Assembly: GCA_016716705.1 (NCBI GenBank)
Contig: JADJVF010000014.1
Span: 65,559 to 129,558, forward strand
Reading direction: 5' to 3'
DNA: 64,000 bases
Source of the DNA: Holophagales bacterium
GTDB lineage: Bacteria; Acidobacteriota; Thermoanaerobaculia; UBA5066
In this document: positions 45,070 to 53,484 of the stretch, in pieces
How positions within the stretch are numbered: the stretch's first letter is position 1
Layout of the letters: every line of letters starts with the position of its first letter
The notes under the pieces: generated by a model
Database searches by the model: none
Told to the model about the DNA's origin: nothing
Seen by the model: the letters and a program-made list of their open reading frames with translations, nothing else
Position numbers and translations under genes: made by a program

Positions 45070-48000
45070 TTGCCGCAGTCGCGAACGGGAGGACCTCTGC
45101 CGAGCGTATCAGGTGCCCCCCCCTCGGGCATTCCGAAGAGGTTCGGTCGCTACGAGGTGAACCGCGAGCTGGGGAAGGGCGCCATGGGCGTCGTCTACCT
45201 CGGCCGCGATCCCGTCATCGGCCGGCTCGTGGCGCTGAAGACGATCCGCGCCGTCAGCGAGGACGACGTCGAGCAGCGCGAATTCCAGGAGCGGTTCCTG
45301 CGCGAGGCCCAGGCGGCGGGCATCCTCTCCCACCCCAACATCGTCACGGTTCACGACGTCGGGGAGGACTCCACCACCGAGACGTCGTTCATCGCGATGG
45401 AGTACGTCGAGGGAAAGAACCTCAAGCAGCTCCTCTCCGAGAAGACCCCGTTCTCGAGCGAGAGGGTTGCCGAGATCGTCGGGCAGGTGGCCGAGGCTCT
45501 CGATTACGCCCACCGTCGCGGCATCGTCCACCGGGACGTCAAGCCGGCGAACATCATCATCACCCCCGAAGGCCAGGTGAAGATCACCGACTTCGGGATC
45601 GCCAAGACCGAGAAGTCGAACCTCACCACGACGGGGCAGTTCCTCGGGACGCCGAACTACATGTCGCCGGAGCAGATCACGGGCGACGCGGTGGACGGCC
45701 GGAGCGACCTCTTCTCCCTCGGCGTGGTCCTGTACGAGCTCCTCACGAGGAAGAAGCCCTTCTCGGCCGACAACCTCACGTCGATCTCCTACAAGATCGT
45801 CCACGAGCAGTTCGTACCGCCCGAGACGTACGACGCCTCGATTCCGCCAGAGTTCGCCTCGGTCCTCGAGAAGGCCCTCTCGAAGGATCCGGGCGAGAGG
45901 TTCCAGCGCGGAAACGACTTCGCCCTCGCGCTCTACGAGTTCAAGGCGCGCGAGGAGGAGCGGCAGATGCTTCGCGACCTCGGCCAGATGGTCGCCGAGG
46001 CCGAGAAGCTCGGGTCCGTCGCCGCGGTCACGGCGCCCCCAACCTCTCTTCCGCGGCCCGCGGCTCCTGCACCGGTCCCACCTGCGCCGCCGCCGGCCGT
46101 CGGACGCTCGCCGTTCGACATCCTCGGGGCGGCCCCGGCTTCATCGGCGCCACAGGCTTCGCGTCTCGTGGAGGACGATCTTGCCACGAGGGAGGTTTCG
46201 AGGCCTCTCCCCGCCACGGCGTTCGTCGTCCCGTCTGCCGCGGGGGCTGCGAAGCCGGACGAGGGGTCCGTCGAGCGCTCGGACGACTGGCAGCTCGACG
46301 AACCGACTCGCTCGAAGAAGGGTTCGCATCCGCCAACTCCTCCGGTCCTGCCGCTCGACGACGAGGTACCTGACGTCGACGCGTCGTTGCCCGGGCCCGA
46401 GGTGGTCGAACCGCCCGCCGCACGCTCCCGTGGCCTCGCAGTCTCCCCTCTCGACGACGTCCCGTCGGCCCCCGGGCTCTCTGACGACCGTCCGGACGGT
46501 GCCACGGAGATCATCCGGGTCGATGGGATGGCCGGCTTCTCGCCTGCCCCCGAACGTCTGGACCGGCCGACGGAAATCCTGACGCCGATCGCACCGCCCG
46601 GGCCGGCTCCCGCGGTCCCGGTCCCCCCCGTACCCGCCAGCCCCCAACCGGCCCCTGTGCCGCAGTTCGTGGACCGACCGACGGAGATCCTCCTAGCGAT
46701 CCCGCCGCCCGTCCCGGCTCCGGAGGCCCCGGTGGCAGTCGTGCCGCCATCGCAGCCGTCCTTCGTCGATCGGCCGACGGAGATTCTCCGGGCAATTCCA
46801 GCTCCGGTGGACGAGAAGCCTTCGGGAAGGGCCGCTGCCTCTCCTCCGGCGGCGCCGACGCCGGCCTCGTCCGGGACCGACCGGCCGACCGAGATCCTGA
46901 GAAGCCCATTCCCGCCCCCCGCATCCGGTTCCGGGTCACCCTTGCCCGACTCCGGCAACGAAGGCGAAGAGGGTGCAACCGAACGGATCGTGGACGCGAT
47001 GAAGCTCGTGGCCGCCGGAGCGCCGGCGCCGAAGGCTCCGTCGCGGCCTTCCCCCGCGGAATTGCCCGGGAAGCCGGTCTCGTCCCCGGCGCTTCGAACG
47101 CCGGCTCCCTCGCAGCCCCCGCCTCCGACGCACCTTCCGCCAGTCGAGCTGGAACCGATTCCCGAGCCGCCTCCGAAGCCTCCCAGCGTGCCACAGCCCC
47201 TGATGAAGAGGTCGATCAACGGGCTGTTCGTCGCGCTGATCATCGGTGTCGTCCTTCTGGCGGCCGCCGTCACCGCCGGAGTCCTCTGGTCGAAGAAGGT
47301 GAAGCTCGACGAGCAGGCCGCCGCCCTCGACGAGGATCGTGAGCGCGAGGTGAAGGAGCTCAAAGAGCTCATGGAGGCGGGGAACCGCCTCCTCGCCGCG
47401 GGGAACGGATCTCAGGCCCTCGAGAAGTTCCGCGAAGTCATCCGCCGCAAGCCGGACTCCGCGGCCGCCCGGGACGGGCTGGCTCGCGCCGAGGAGCTGG
47501 CGCGGACGAGGCAGGCGGGCGAGGAGATCGGTCGGGAGGTCGAGACGCGGCTCGCAGCAGCCCGCCAGGCCGCCGAGACCGGCAAGTTCGACGACGCGCT
47601 CAACGAGCTTTCCGCCGTCCTTCTCCTCCAGCCCGAGAACGCGGATGCGCTCTCGATACGGGAATCCGTGAAGGCGGCGAAGGCCGAGATGATCGCGGCG
47701 GAGAAGAAAGCCGCTGCCGAGCTCGCGAAGAAGAAGAAGCCCACGCCGGTTCCGACCCCGGTCCGCGTCGTCAAGCCTGTCGTGCCGGTCGAGCCGCCGA
47801 AGGTCGCCACGCCGACGCCGGGGAACGCACGGATTCGAATCGTCTTCCAGAGCCCCGCGCCCGAGGGATACGTCATGGTCCGTCGCAACGACAAGGAGGT
47901 CTTCCGGCGCCAGTTCGATTTCGGACGGAAGAGTGCGGGTGGCCTCGTCGAAGGATCCATCGATATCCCCTCGGGTCCGGCGAGCATAAAGGCGTGGGCG

Positions 48001-48123
48001 ATTCCGACGAACCGGTCGTTCAACGGGTACAAGGCGGTCGAGCTCGTCATCCCCGGAGGCGAGTCGCGCACCCTGGCGCTCGAGCTGAATGCGGACAAGG
48101 AACTCGTCGTCACGCTTCGCTAG
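45070..48123 (+). CDS. Membrane Ser/Thr protein kinase with T-E-x-I/L repeat linker
   Basis: About 1,017 residues. Residues 27-300 are a Hanks-type kinase: LGKGAMGVVY, K57, HRDVKPANI with D156, DFG at 174-176 and GTPNYMSPEQ. All catalytic residues are present. Residues 320-710 are a Pro/Ala-rich linker carrying six copies of a T-E-[IR]-[IL] motif (T479, T501, T538, T570, T607, T637), four of them as DRPTEIL. One transmembrane helix (about 718-740) leads to a TPR-like helical region and a final beta-rich domain ending LNADKELVVTLR, which are probably extracytoplasmic. Start is uncertain: TTG 45070 gives the length used here, and CTG 45097 has GGGAGG four bases upstream. The 3' end overlaps ggt by 35 bp. 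Confidence 0.88.
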   Translation: MPQSRTGGPLPSVSGAPPSGIPKRFGRYEVNRELGKGAMGVVYLGRDPVIGRLVALKTIRAVSEDDVEQREFQERFLREAQAAGILSHPNIVTVHDVGEDSTTETSFIAMEYVEGKNLKQLLSEKTPFSSERVAEIVGQVAEALDYAHRRGIVHRDVKPANIIITPEGQVKITDFGIAKTEKSNLTTTGQFLGTPNYMSPEQITGDAVDGRSDLFSLGVVLYELLTRKKPFSADNLTSISYKIVHEQFVPPETYDASIPPEFASVLEKALSKDPGERFQRGNDFALALYEFKAREEERQMLRDLGQMVAEAEKLGSVAAVTAPPTSLPRPAAPAPVPPAPPPAVGRSPFDILGAAPASSAPQASRLVEDDLATREVSRPLPATAFVVPSAAGAAKPDEGSVERSDDWQLDEPTRSKKGSHPPTPPVLPLDDEVPDVDASLPGPEVVEPPAARSRGLAVSPLDDVPSAPGLSDDRPDGATEIIRVDGMAGFSPAPERLDRPTEILTPIAPPGPAPAVPVPPVPASPQPAPVPQFVDRPTEILLAIPPPVPAPEAPVAVVPPSQPSFVDRPTEILRAIPAPVDEKPSGRAAASPPAAPTPASSGTDRPTEILRSPFPPPASGSGSPLPDSGNEGEEGATERIVDAMKLVAAGAPAPKAPSRPSPAELPGKPVSSPALRTPAPSQPPPPTHLPPVELEPIPEPPPKPPSVPQPLMKRSINGLFVALIIGVVLLAAAVTAGVLWSKKVKLDEQAAALDEDREREVKELKELMEAGNRLLAAGNGSQALEKFREVIRRKPDSAAARDGLARAEELARTRQAGEEIGREVETRLAAARQAAETGKFDDALNELSAVLLLQPENADALSIRESVKAAKAEMIAAEKKAAAELAKKKKPTPVPTPVRVVKPVVPVEPPKVATPTPGNARIRIVFQSPAPEGYVMVRRNDKEVFRRQFDFGRKSAGGLVEGSIDIPSGPASIKAWAIPTNRSFNGYKAVELVIPGGESRTLALELNADKELVVTLR

Positions 48124-49831
48124 CTTCCTGGTGATCCTGGCTCCCATCCTCGTCGCGGTTCTCCGCGGCGGGGATGGGTTTGCCGCTCCGGGCGACACCG
48201 CGCCATTCGGCCCGGCCCGGGTCCTCTCCTCGACACGGGGGATGGTCGTTTCGGCCGCGCCGGAGGCCTCGAGCGCCGGAGCGGAGCTCCTCGCTGCCGG
48301 AGGAAATGCGATGGACGCCGCGATCGCGACGGCTCTCGCCCTCGCCGTCGTCTACCCGCAGGCGGGCAACCTCGCGGGGGGCGGATTTCTCGTCGCGAGA
48401 AGCCCGGACGGAACCGTCCAGGCGCTCGACTTTCGCGAGACGGCGCCGGCCCGAGCGACCCGCGACATGTTCCTGGACGGTGACGGCCGGCCCGTGCCGA
48501 AGGCGTCCACGGCGACGTCGCTTGCCGTAGCGACTCCGGGTTCCGTTCGTGGTTACGCCGAGGCACACCGGCGCCTCGGTCGTCTGCCGTGGGCCAGGGT
48601 CGTGGCTCCGGCCGAGCGCCTCGCCCGGGAAGGGTTCCTCGTCCCGGCCGGGCTCTCCGCGGACCTTGCCGAGTCGCGTGAGCTTCTCACCCGGTGGGAG
48701 GAGACGCGCCGGCTCTTTTTTCCTGACGGGAAGCCGCTGGCGGCAGGGGCGCTTCTGCGCCAGCCCGATCTCGCCGCGACGCTCGCGCGCGTCGGGACGG
48801 AGGGACCGGAGGCGTTTCACAGGGGCAAGATGGCCGCACGCCTCGTCTCGTTCGTGAAGGCTCACGGCGGAGTCCTCTCGGAGGAGGATCTCGCAGGCTA
48901 CGCGCCCGTCTGGCGGGCTCCTGACGAGATCCGTTTCGGCCGTCTCGTCGTCCACACGATGCCGCTGCCGTCCTCGGCGGGGCAGGTCTTGAGGTCGGTC
49001 CTCGCCCAGCTCGAGGTCGCCCGAGGCTCCGCGGGAGGTCTCGACGCGGATTCGTACCACCTGCTGCTCGAGGCCGAGCGACGGGCCTATGCGGACCGAA
49101 ACCGCTGGCTCGGCGACGGGGACTGCACCGTCGTCCCGCTCGGCGAAATCCTCGAGCCCGCGCGTCTCGCCGCGCTCGGAGCGTCGATCGATCCCGCGAG
49201 AGCGACCCCTTCCGCGACCGTGGGGGCCTCTCTTGCGAGCGACTCGGGTGAGGCAGAGGAGACGACACACCTTTCGGTCGCGACTCCCGACGGCGCTGCC
49301 GTCTCCCTCACGACGACGCTGAACGGGTCCTTCGGGAACGGCGCGATCGTCCCGGGCCTCGGCGTTCTCCTGAACAACGAGATGGACGACTTCGCCATCG
49401 CCCCCGGCGTGCCGAACCTCTACGGCCTCGTCCAGGGGAGCGTGAACGAGGTGCGGCCCGGGGCGCGGCCCCTCTCCTCGATGTCTCCTGCGATCGTGGA
49501 GGTAGACGGCAGGCCGCTCCTGGTCGTCGGCTCGCCGGGCGGATCGACGATTCCGACGACGGTCCTGCAGGTCCTGCTCCGCGCAGCCGGCGGAGAGAGC
49601 CTCGGGGCCGCGGTCGCCGCGCCGCGCCTTCATCACCAGCACACGCCCGACGTCGTGTTCGTCGAGAAGGCGGGGGCACCGGAAGCCCTGCGGGCATCTC
49701 TCCGCGCCCGGGGGCACTTCCTGCGGGAGAGAGGACCCATCGGCCAGGTCCACGCCATCGTATTCGCACCCGACGGACAGCTCACGGGCGCAAGCGACCC
49801 TCGTGGAAGCGGGGCTCCGGCAGCACCTTGA
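48089..49831 (+). CDS. ggt: Gamma-glutamyltransferase (glutathione hydrolase)
   Basis: 580 residues, a self-cleaving Ntn-hydrolase. A signal peptide (FASFLVILAPILVAVL) sends it to the periplasm. The N-terminal part has SAAPEASSAGAELLAAGGNA, DAAIATALALAVVYPQAGNL and LDFRETAP. The processing site and nucleophile Thr are in EAEETTHLSVATPDG (the ETTH motif), and the small subunit has SMSPAIVEVDG and GSPGGSTIPTTVLQ. It would transfer or hydrolyse the gamma-glutamyl group of glutathione or similar peptides. ATG 48089 lies within the kinase gene's last 35 bp, in another frame. The length is standard for the family. Confidence 0.93.
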   Translation: MRTRNSSSRFASFLVILAPILVAVLRGGDGFAAPGDTAPFGPARVLSSTRGMVVSAAPEASSAGAELLAAGGNAMDAAIATALALAVVYPQAGNLAGGGFLVARSPDGTVQALDFRETAPARATRDMFLDGDGRPVPKASTATSLAVATPGSVRGYAEAHRRLGRLPWARVVAPAERLAREGFLVPAGLSADLAESRELLTRWEETRRLFFPDGKPLAAGALLRQPDLAATLARVGTEGPEAFHRGKMAARLVSFVKAHGGVLSEEDLAGYAPVWRAPDEIRFGRLVVHTMPLPSSAGQVLRSVLAQLEVARGSAGGLDADSYHLLLEAERRAYADRNRWLGDGDCTVVPLGEILEPARLAALGASIDPARATPSATVGASLASDSGEAEETTHLSVATPDGAAVSLTTTLNGSFGNGAIVPGLGVLLNNEMDDFAIAPGVPNLYGLVQGSVNEVRPGARPLSSMSPAIVEVDGRPLLVVGSPGGSTIPTTVLQVLLRAAGGESLGAAVAAPRLHHQHTPDVVFVEKAGAPEALRASLRARGHFLRERGPIGQVHAIVFAPDGQLTGASDPRGSGAPAAP

Positions 49832-49890
49832 ACGTCCGAATGCTTCCCTTCCGAAAGCTCCCGTGCTATCTTCCGCGTCCGCGCTTTTCT

Positions 49891-49967
<77 letters not shown>

Positions 49968-49978
49968 TCGAATCCAAC

Positions 49979-50006
49979 GACCCCGCCTCCCGAGCGGGGT
50001 CTTTTT
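49979..50006 (+). terminator. Rho-independent terminator after tRNA-Pro
   Basis: GACCCCGC (49979-49986), loop of seven, GCGGGGTC (49994-50001) and TTTTT. It lies 12 bp past the tRNA. Confidence 0.9.
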
Positions 50007-50066
50007 CCATTAGGCTCTTCGAAACGCGGCAGAGGGCCGCGGCTCCGTGGCAGGGAGGAAGACGGG

Positions 50067-50834
50067 ATGGGCAGTGGCGACGTCTCGGTGACGGTCGACG
50101 GTACGACCGCGACGGTCACGTTCTGCAGGCCTCCCGAGAACGTCTTCGACCGCGAAACGGTCGCCGCGCTCGAGGCGCGGCTGCGGGAAGTGGCCCGTCG
50201 CCGGGACATTCGGCTCGTCGCGCTCGCGGCGCGGGGAGAGGACTTCTGTAACGGAACGGAAGTACTCCCGGTCGAAGGGGGGCAGGCCGAGGCGCTCTCT
50301 TCTGCCTGGCACTCCCTCGTGCGATTCCTCCTCACGTGCGATGTCCCCACGTGCGCCCTCGTCCAGGGACGCGCCCTCGGTGCCGGTGCCGAGCTCGCGC
50401 TCGCCTGCGACTTCGTCTTCGCCGAGACGTCGGCGAGCTTCGGGTTCCCCGAGATTCACCGCGGGTCGTTCCCGCCCGTGGCCGCGGTCCTTCTCGAGAG
50501 GCGGACGGGACGGACGAAGGCGGCCGACCTGATCCTCTGCGGCGCCGCCATGACGGCGGAAGCGGCGGAGCGCCGCGGTCTCGTGAACGCCCTCGTCAAT
50601 CCCGGGGACCTGATCGAAGCGCTCGACACGATGCGGGCACGCCTCGAGACCCTCTCGGCCTCTTCCCTCCGCCTGGCCAAACGGGCCCTGAATCAGGGTT
50701 CGTGCGGTGATCCCCTCTCGGCCCTTTCCGCGGTCGAACGAACCTGGACGCGCGAGCTTCTGCGGACGGAGGACGCGGTCGAGGGGATTCGCGCTGCGCT
50801 CGAGGGCCGGCCTCCCGTCTGGAAAGACCGGTAG
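50067..50834 (+). CDS. Enoyl-CoA hydratase/isomerase (crotonase) family, dienoyl-CoA hydratase-like
   Basis: 255 residues. Both crotonase glutamates are present, in GRALGAGAELALACDFVFAE and GFPEIHRG. The loop after the second Glu reads GSFPPVAAVLL instead of the usual G-AGGTQR. That 'FPP' form recalls cyclohexa-1,5-diene-1-carbonyl-CoA hydratases of anaerobic aromatic degradation. However, the first oxyanion region (AARGEDFCNGTEV) is not clearly of that class. The substrate is therefore unassigned. The start ATG 50067 has GGGAGGA nearby. It stands alone between the tRNA terminator and a large hairpin. Elsewhere in the window, gcdH also acts on acyl-CoAs. Confidence 0.75.
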   Translation: MGSGDVSVTVDGTTATVTFCRPPENVFDRETVAALEARLREVARRRDIRLVALAARGEDFCNGTEVLPVEGGQAEALSSAWHSLVRFLLTCDVPTCALVQGRALGAGAELALACDFVFAETSASFGFPEIHRGSFPPVAAVLLERRTGRTKAADLILCGAAMTAEAAERRGLVNALVNPGDLIEALDTMRARLETLSASSLRLAKRALNQGSCGDPLSALSAVERTWTRELLRTEDAVEGIRAALEGRPPVWKDR

Positions 50835-50843
50835 AAACGGAAT

Positions 50844-50875
50844 CCCCGCCCCGGGGAGGGATCCCCGGGGCGGGG
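50844..50875. terminator. Very strong hairpin between convergent genes
   Basis: CCCCGCCCCGGGGA (50844-50857) and TCCCCGGGGCGGGG (50862-50875) form a perfect 14-bp stem with a 4-nt loop. It lies between the crotonase and anti-sigma genes and could end transcription from both sides. The rest of this 150-bp gap holds a 9-bp direct repeat (ACGGCGCCT at 50889 and 50908). Confidence 0.7.
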
Positions 50876-50986
50876 TGGAGGAAAGGAGACGGCGCCTCGG
50901 AGAGGAAACGGCGCCTACCGGCTTCGGGAGGAGAGAGAAAGTACCGGACCCACCCTTCAGTCCGAAGTGTCGGACCCCGCCGTTAT

Positions 50987-51829
50987 CTAACGCGATGCAC
51001 CTGGAGGCGGCTCGGCAACCTCGAGGAAGGCGGACAGGGCTGGAGCGCCGTCGGCCCAAAGGGTGACGCCGATCGGTCCGGCCTCGGGCACTCCGGCGGG
51101 GAGCCGGACCGCCAGGTCAGTGGAGGCTCCCGCTGCGACCGGCTGGTCACCGCTGTCCCACAGGACCGAGCCGGACCCGGCGCGAAGGACCACGCGCCAG
51201 TTTCTGGCGTTGGACGGTGCCAGAGAGCGGGGAAAGACGAGAACCAGAGGGGAGCCCGGGGCTCGCTCCACGCGCCGGGCCACGATTCCCTCTCCCGCTG
51301 GCGCCTGCAGGACCACGGATGGCGTCGCCGGCACGACGCCGCCCGCTCCCGCCGTGACGGCGGGTGGCGTGGCGGCGTTCAGCTCCGCTCGCAGCGCTGA
51401 GAGCTGCTGCTTCAGGCGGAGGGCCGTGACGAGCGAAGCGAGGAGAAGGACGGCGAGAAGTGCGAACGCGACGACGATTCCGGTTCGGCCCGGGAAGAGG
51501 CCGCCGCCGGAGGCGGCGGACGTCTCTCGACCGTGTCGCCGCAATTTCTGGTCACGGGCGATCCTGAGTCGGAGCCGGGTCGTCGTCTCTACCCGCTCGC
51601 GATAGTACGGAGTCCCGAGGAGGGCCTTCTCGAAGCGGCGGCGGTCGGCGTCCGTGAGGCGTCCGAGAACGTAGTCCGAGACGAGGAGGTCTTCCTCGGC
51701 CTCGACGCGATCGAGGAGGTCATCGTCGGCGAAGTACGACTCCTCGAAGCGGGCTCGCTCGGCGTCTGCGAGATTTCGAAGGAGGTACTCGCGGATGCGG
51801 CCCCGCTCGACTGCCGGCTCGCGGCTCAC
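50987..51829 (-). CDS. Probable membrane anti-sigma factor
   Basis: 280 residues. The cytoplasmic N-terminus has two related helical repeats: IREYLLRNLADAERARFEES, then LLVSDYVLGRLTDADRRRFE. This pattern recurs in Acidobacteria proteins paired with ECF sigma factors. A single membrane helix follows (about residues 115-138, IVVAFALLAVLLLASLVTAL), then a 140-residue periplasmic beta-rich domain. No zinc-binding HxxxCxxC motif of the common ZAS anti-sigma domain is present. It overlaps the sigma gene by four bases (ATGA), so the two are co-translated. The function is inferred from pairing and topology. Confidence 0.7.
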   Translation of the reverse strand: MSREPAVERGRIREYLLRNLADAERARFEESYFADDDLLDRVEAEEDLLVSDYVLGRLTDADRRRFEKALLGTPYYRERVETTTRLRLRIARDQKLRRHGRETSAASGGGLFPGRTGIVVAFALLAVLLLASLVTALRLKQQLSALRAELNAATPPAVTAGAGGVVPATPSVVLQAPAGEGIVARRVERAPGSPLVLVFPRSLAPSNARNWRVVLRAGSGSVLWDSGDQPVAAGASTDLAVRLPAGVPEAGPIGVTLWADGAPALSAFLEVAEPPPGASR

Positions 51830-52413
51830 CGGTCCTCCCCTTCGTCAGAGGGATTCCTGGCGGCCTCTTCCCTCATCGTCCGGACCGCAGAGCGCGCCTC
51901 GGTGCTGTCCATCCTCTTCCTGAGCTCCCGCTTGGCCCTGTAGACCCGCATGTCGACGGCGTCCGTCGAGATCCCTTCCTCGCGCGCGATCGTCCTCGAG
52001 GGGATCTCCTCGACGAATCGACGGACGAGGAGGACCTTCATACGTGCGGGAAGGAGCTCGAGGGCCTTCCTGACGATGAGCTTCCGGCTGCTCGCGAGGG
52101 CGTCGGACAGGGGGTCTTCGTTTCCGGCGAGCTCGAGGACGCCCGACAACCCCTCGTGCTTGTTGGCGCGCTGGACCCGGCGGCAATACTCGAGGAATAC
52201 GTTCTTGGCGACGCCGAGGGAGAAGGCCTCGGGGGAGTCGAGCGGGCGGTCCGCGCGACTCACGCGCTGCAGGACCCTCAGGAGCGTCTCCTGGACGAGA
52301 TCGAGGGCTTCGTCCTCCGTCCGGACGCCCCGTGAGAGGAAGAACCTCCTCAGCTTCTCGGGCAGGCGGCCGAGCTCGGCTTCGAAAGGATCTGCCCAGG
52401 GTGGAGTCGTCAT
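51826..52413 (-). CDS. RNA polymerase ECF-type sigma factor
   Basis: 195 residues. Region 2 is in DEALDLVQETLLRVLQRV and FSLGVAKNVFLEYCRR. Region 4 is ELLPARMKVLLVRRFVEEIP followed by the helix-turn-helix TIAREEGISTDAVDMRVYRA. It would redirect polymerase to a small regulon under control of the following membrane protein. ATG 52413 is preferred. The frame stays open to an ATG at 52545, but that start lies inside a candidate operator and upstream of a good promoter at 52470-52499. No strong ribosome site is visible. Confidence 0.87.
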   Translation of the reverse strand: MTTPPWADPFEAELGRLPEKLRRFFLSRGVRTEDEALDLVQETLLRVLQRVSRADRPLDSPEAFSLGVAKNVFLEYCRRVQRANKHEGLSGVLELAGNEDPLSDALASSRKLIVRKALELLPARMKVLLVRRFVEEIPSRTIAREEGISTDAVDMRVYRAKRELRKRMDSTEARSAVRTMREEAARNPSDEGEDR

Positions 52414-52469
52414 CGTTTTCGGCACTCGACAAGCAAAGCCTGGGCCGTCCCGGGCGTCCCTTCCCGAGG

Positions 52470-52499
52470 ATTCTATGCCGCTTCTGGTGTCGAGAGCAA
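52470..52499 (-). promoter_or_regulatory. Promoter of the sigma/anti-sigma operon
   Basis: On the minus strand TTGCTC (52499-52494), an 18-nt spacer and TAGAAT (52475-52470). Transcription would start near 52463, about 50 nt before ATG 52413. Confidence 0.5.
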
Positions 52500-52538
52500 A
52501 GAGCCGATGTGATTCGCTGTTAGATTGCATTTCACCGT

Positions 52539-52549
52539 ATTTCATTAGG
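52539..52549 (+). promoter_or_regulatory. Candidate operator copy 1 (ATTTCATTAGG)
   Basis: The 11-mer ATTTCATTAGG is identical to the one in the lexA leader, 171 bp away in the same orientation. Here it lies about 40 bp above the -35 of the sigma operon. Its left half (CGTAT) is a poorer match to the palindrome than copy 2. Confidence 0.4.
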
Positions 52550-52653
52550 TAATTGGGCGATTACTCCTTATGAAGGACTAGCGCGACGGGTGCGCTGCCG
52601 CTTTGGTCGTGGCTCTCGTTGAGCCACAGGGTGAAAGCCGTTCGAGACGAGTA

Positions 52654-52681
52654 TTGACTTGCGGCCAATTTGCGCCATACT
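52654..52681 (+). promoter_or_regulatory. lexA promoter
   Basis: TTGACT (52654-52659), 16-nt spacer and CATACT (52676-52681); TACTCT with an 18-nt spacer is the alternative -10. It gives a leader of about 60 nt that contains operator copy 2. Confidence 0.6.
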
Positions 52682-52706
52682 CTCCTCCAAGCGTCGTGGC
52701 CTGGTA

Positions 52707-52719
52707 CTAATTTCATTAG
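52707..52719 (+). promoter_or_regulatory. Candidate LexA operator copy 2 (perfect palindrome)
   Basis: CTAAT-TTC-ATTAG is a perfect 5-3-5 inverted repeat placed 20-30 bp after the predicted lexA transcription start and 28 bp before its ATG. It is a natural site for autoregulation. The sequence differs from the classic E. coli and Bacillus SOS boxes. Its N3 spacing resembles compact boxes known in some other phyla. Confidence 0.5.
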
Positions 52720-52747
52720 GCAAATACGGATAGACACCGAAAAAAAT

Positions 52748-53362
52748 ATGGCATTGCGACCCAACCTTACCGAACGGCAGCAGGAAATCGTCACTTTCAT
52801 CCGTGAGTACCGGTCCCGCCGGGGGATCGCGCCAACCCAGCGAGAGATCTGTCAGCACTTCGGGTATTCCTCTTTCGGGACGCTTCAGAAGCACCTCCGG
52901 CTTCTCCTCGACAAGGGAGTGCTCGTAAGGGACTGGAACCAGCGCCGGTCGCTCGACGTTGCCGACGAAGCGGTCCCGGTCGCGGCCATGGAGATTCCGC
53001 TTCTCGGTCGGATCGCCGCCGGAAGTCCGATCGAAGTCCTTCCCGGAGACGATCGAATCCACGTCCCCGAATCGCTCACGCGAAAAGGAGAGAACTTCGT
53101 CCTCCTCGTCAGCGGCGATTCGATGGTCGACGAGGGGATCCGAGACGGTGACTGGGTGGTCGTCCACCGCCGGACGCGCGCGGAGAACGGCGAGATGGTC
53201 GCCGCCCTCGTGAACGGTGAGGCAACGCTGAAGCGCCTCTACCGGGAGGCGGAGGGGAGTGTCCGACTCCAGCCTTCAAACGAGAAGCTCGCGCCGATTC
53301 GGGCTCGCGAGGAGGACGTGCAGGTCCAGGGAATCGTCGTCGGCCTGATGCGACGATACTGA
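52748..53362 (+). CDS. lexA: LexA SOS repressor
   Basis: 204 residues. The N-terminal winged helix (LTERQQEIVTFIREY, then TQREICQHFGYSSFGTLQKH) is followed by the S24 autoprotease domain. The cleavage site is A91-G92 in GRIAAGSPIEV. The catalytic Ser is S125 in VSGDSMVDEGIRDGDWV, and the Lys is K162 in NGEATLKRLY. It represses DNA-damage genes until RecA triggers self-cleavage. ATG 52748 gives the standard N-terminus. No Shine-Dalgarno sequence precedes it, only an A-rich run. The upstream 200 bp is unusually AT-rich and carries the promoter and operator candidates. Confidence 0.94.
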   Translation: MALRPNLTERQQEIVTFIREYRSRRGIAPTQREICQHFGYSSFGTLQKHLRLLLDKGVLVRDWNQRRSLDVADEAVPVAAMEIPLLGRIAAGSPIEVLPGDDRIHVPESLTRKGENFVLLVSGDSMVDEGIRDGDWVVVHRRTRAENGEMVAALVNGEATLKRLYREAEGSVRLQPSNEKLAPIRAREEDVQVQGIVVGLMRRY

Positions 53363-53455
53363 TCCTCCCGGACCCGGAGGCCAGGATCGCCACCAGAGCG
53401 CCAGGGGGGGCAGATTCGGCACAGGGACACTCATCTGGGCGCGAATATTGCTTGC

Positions 53456-53484
53456 TTGACGGGTCGGAGATCGTCACCCATATT
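53456..53484 (+). promoter_or_regulatory. Promoter of the transglycosylase/O-acetylation operon
   Basis: TTGACG (53456-53461), a 17-nt spacer and CATATT (53479-53484), with a leader of about 90 nt. Besides this promoter the 220-bp gap after lexA shows nothing else recognisable. Confidence 0.6.

Noticed and set aside
52413..52545. Longer sigma factor starting at ATG 52545
   Set aside because: This start lies inside the repeated ATTTCATTAGG element and upstream of a good promoter at 52470-52499. The added 44 residues do not resemble sigma region 1 or 2.
52560..52760. Classic Bacillus-type (GAAC-N4-GTTC) or E. coli-type SOS boxes near lexA
   Set aside because: None was found; only the CTAAT-TTC-ATTAG palindrome fits an operator.
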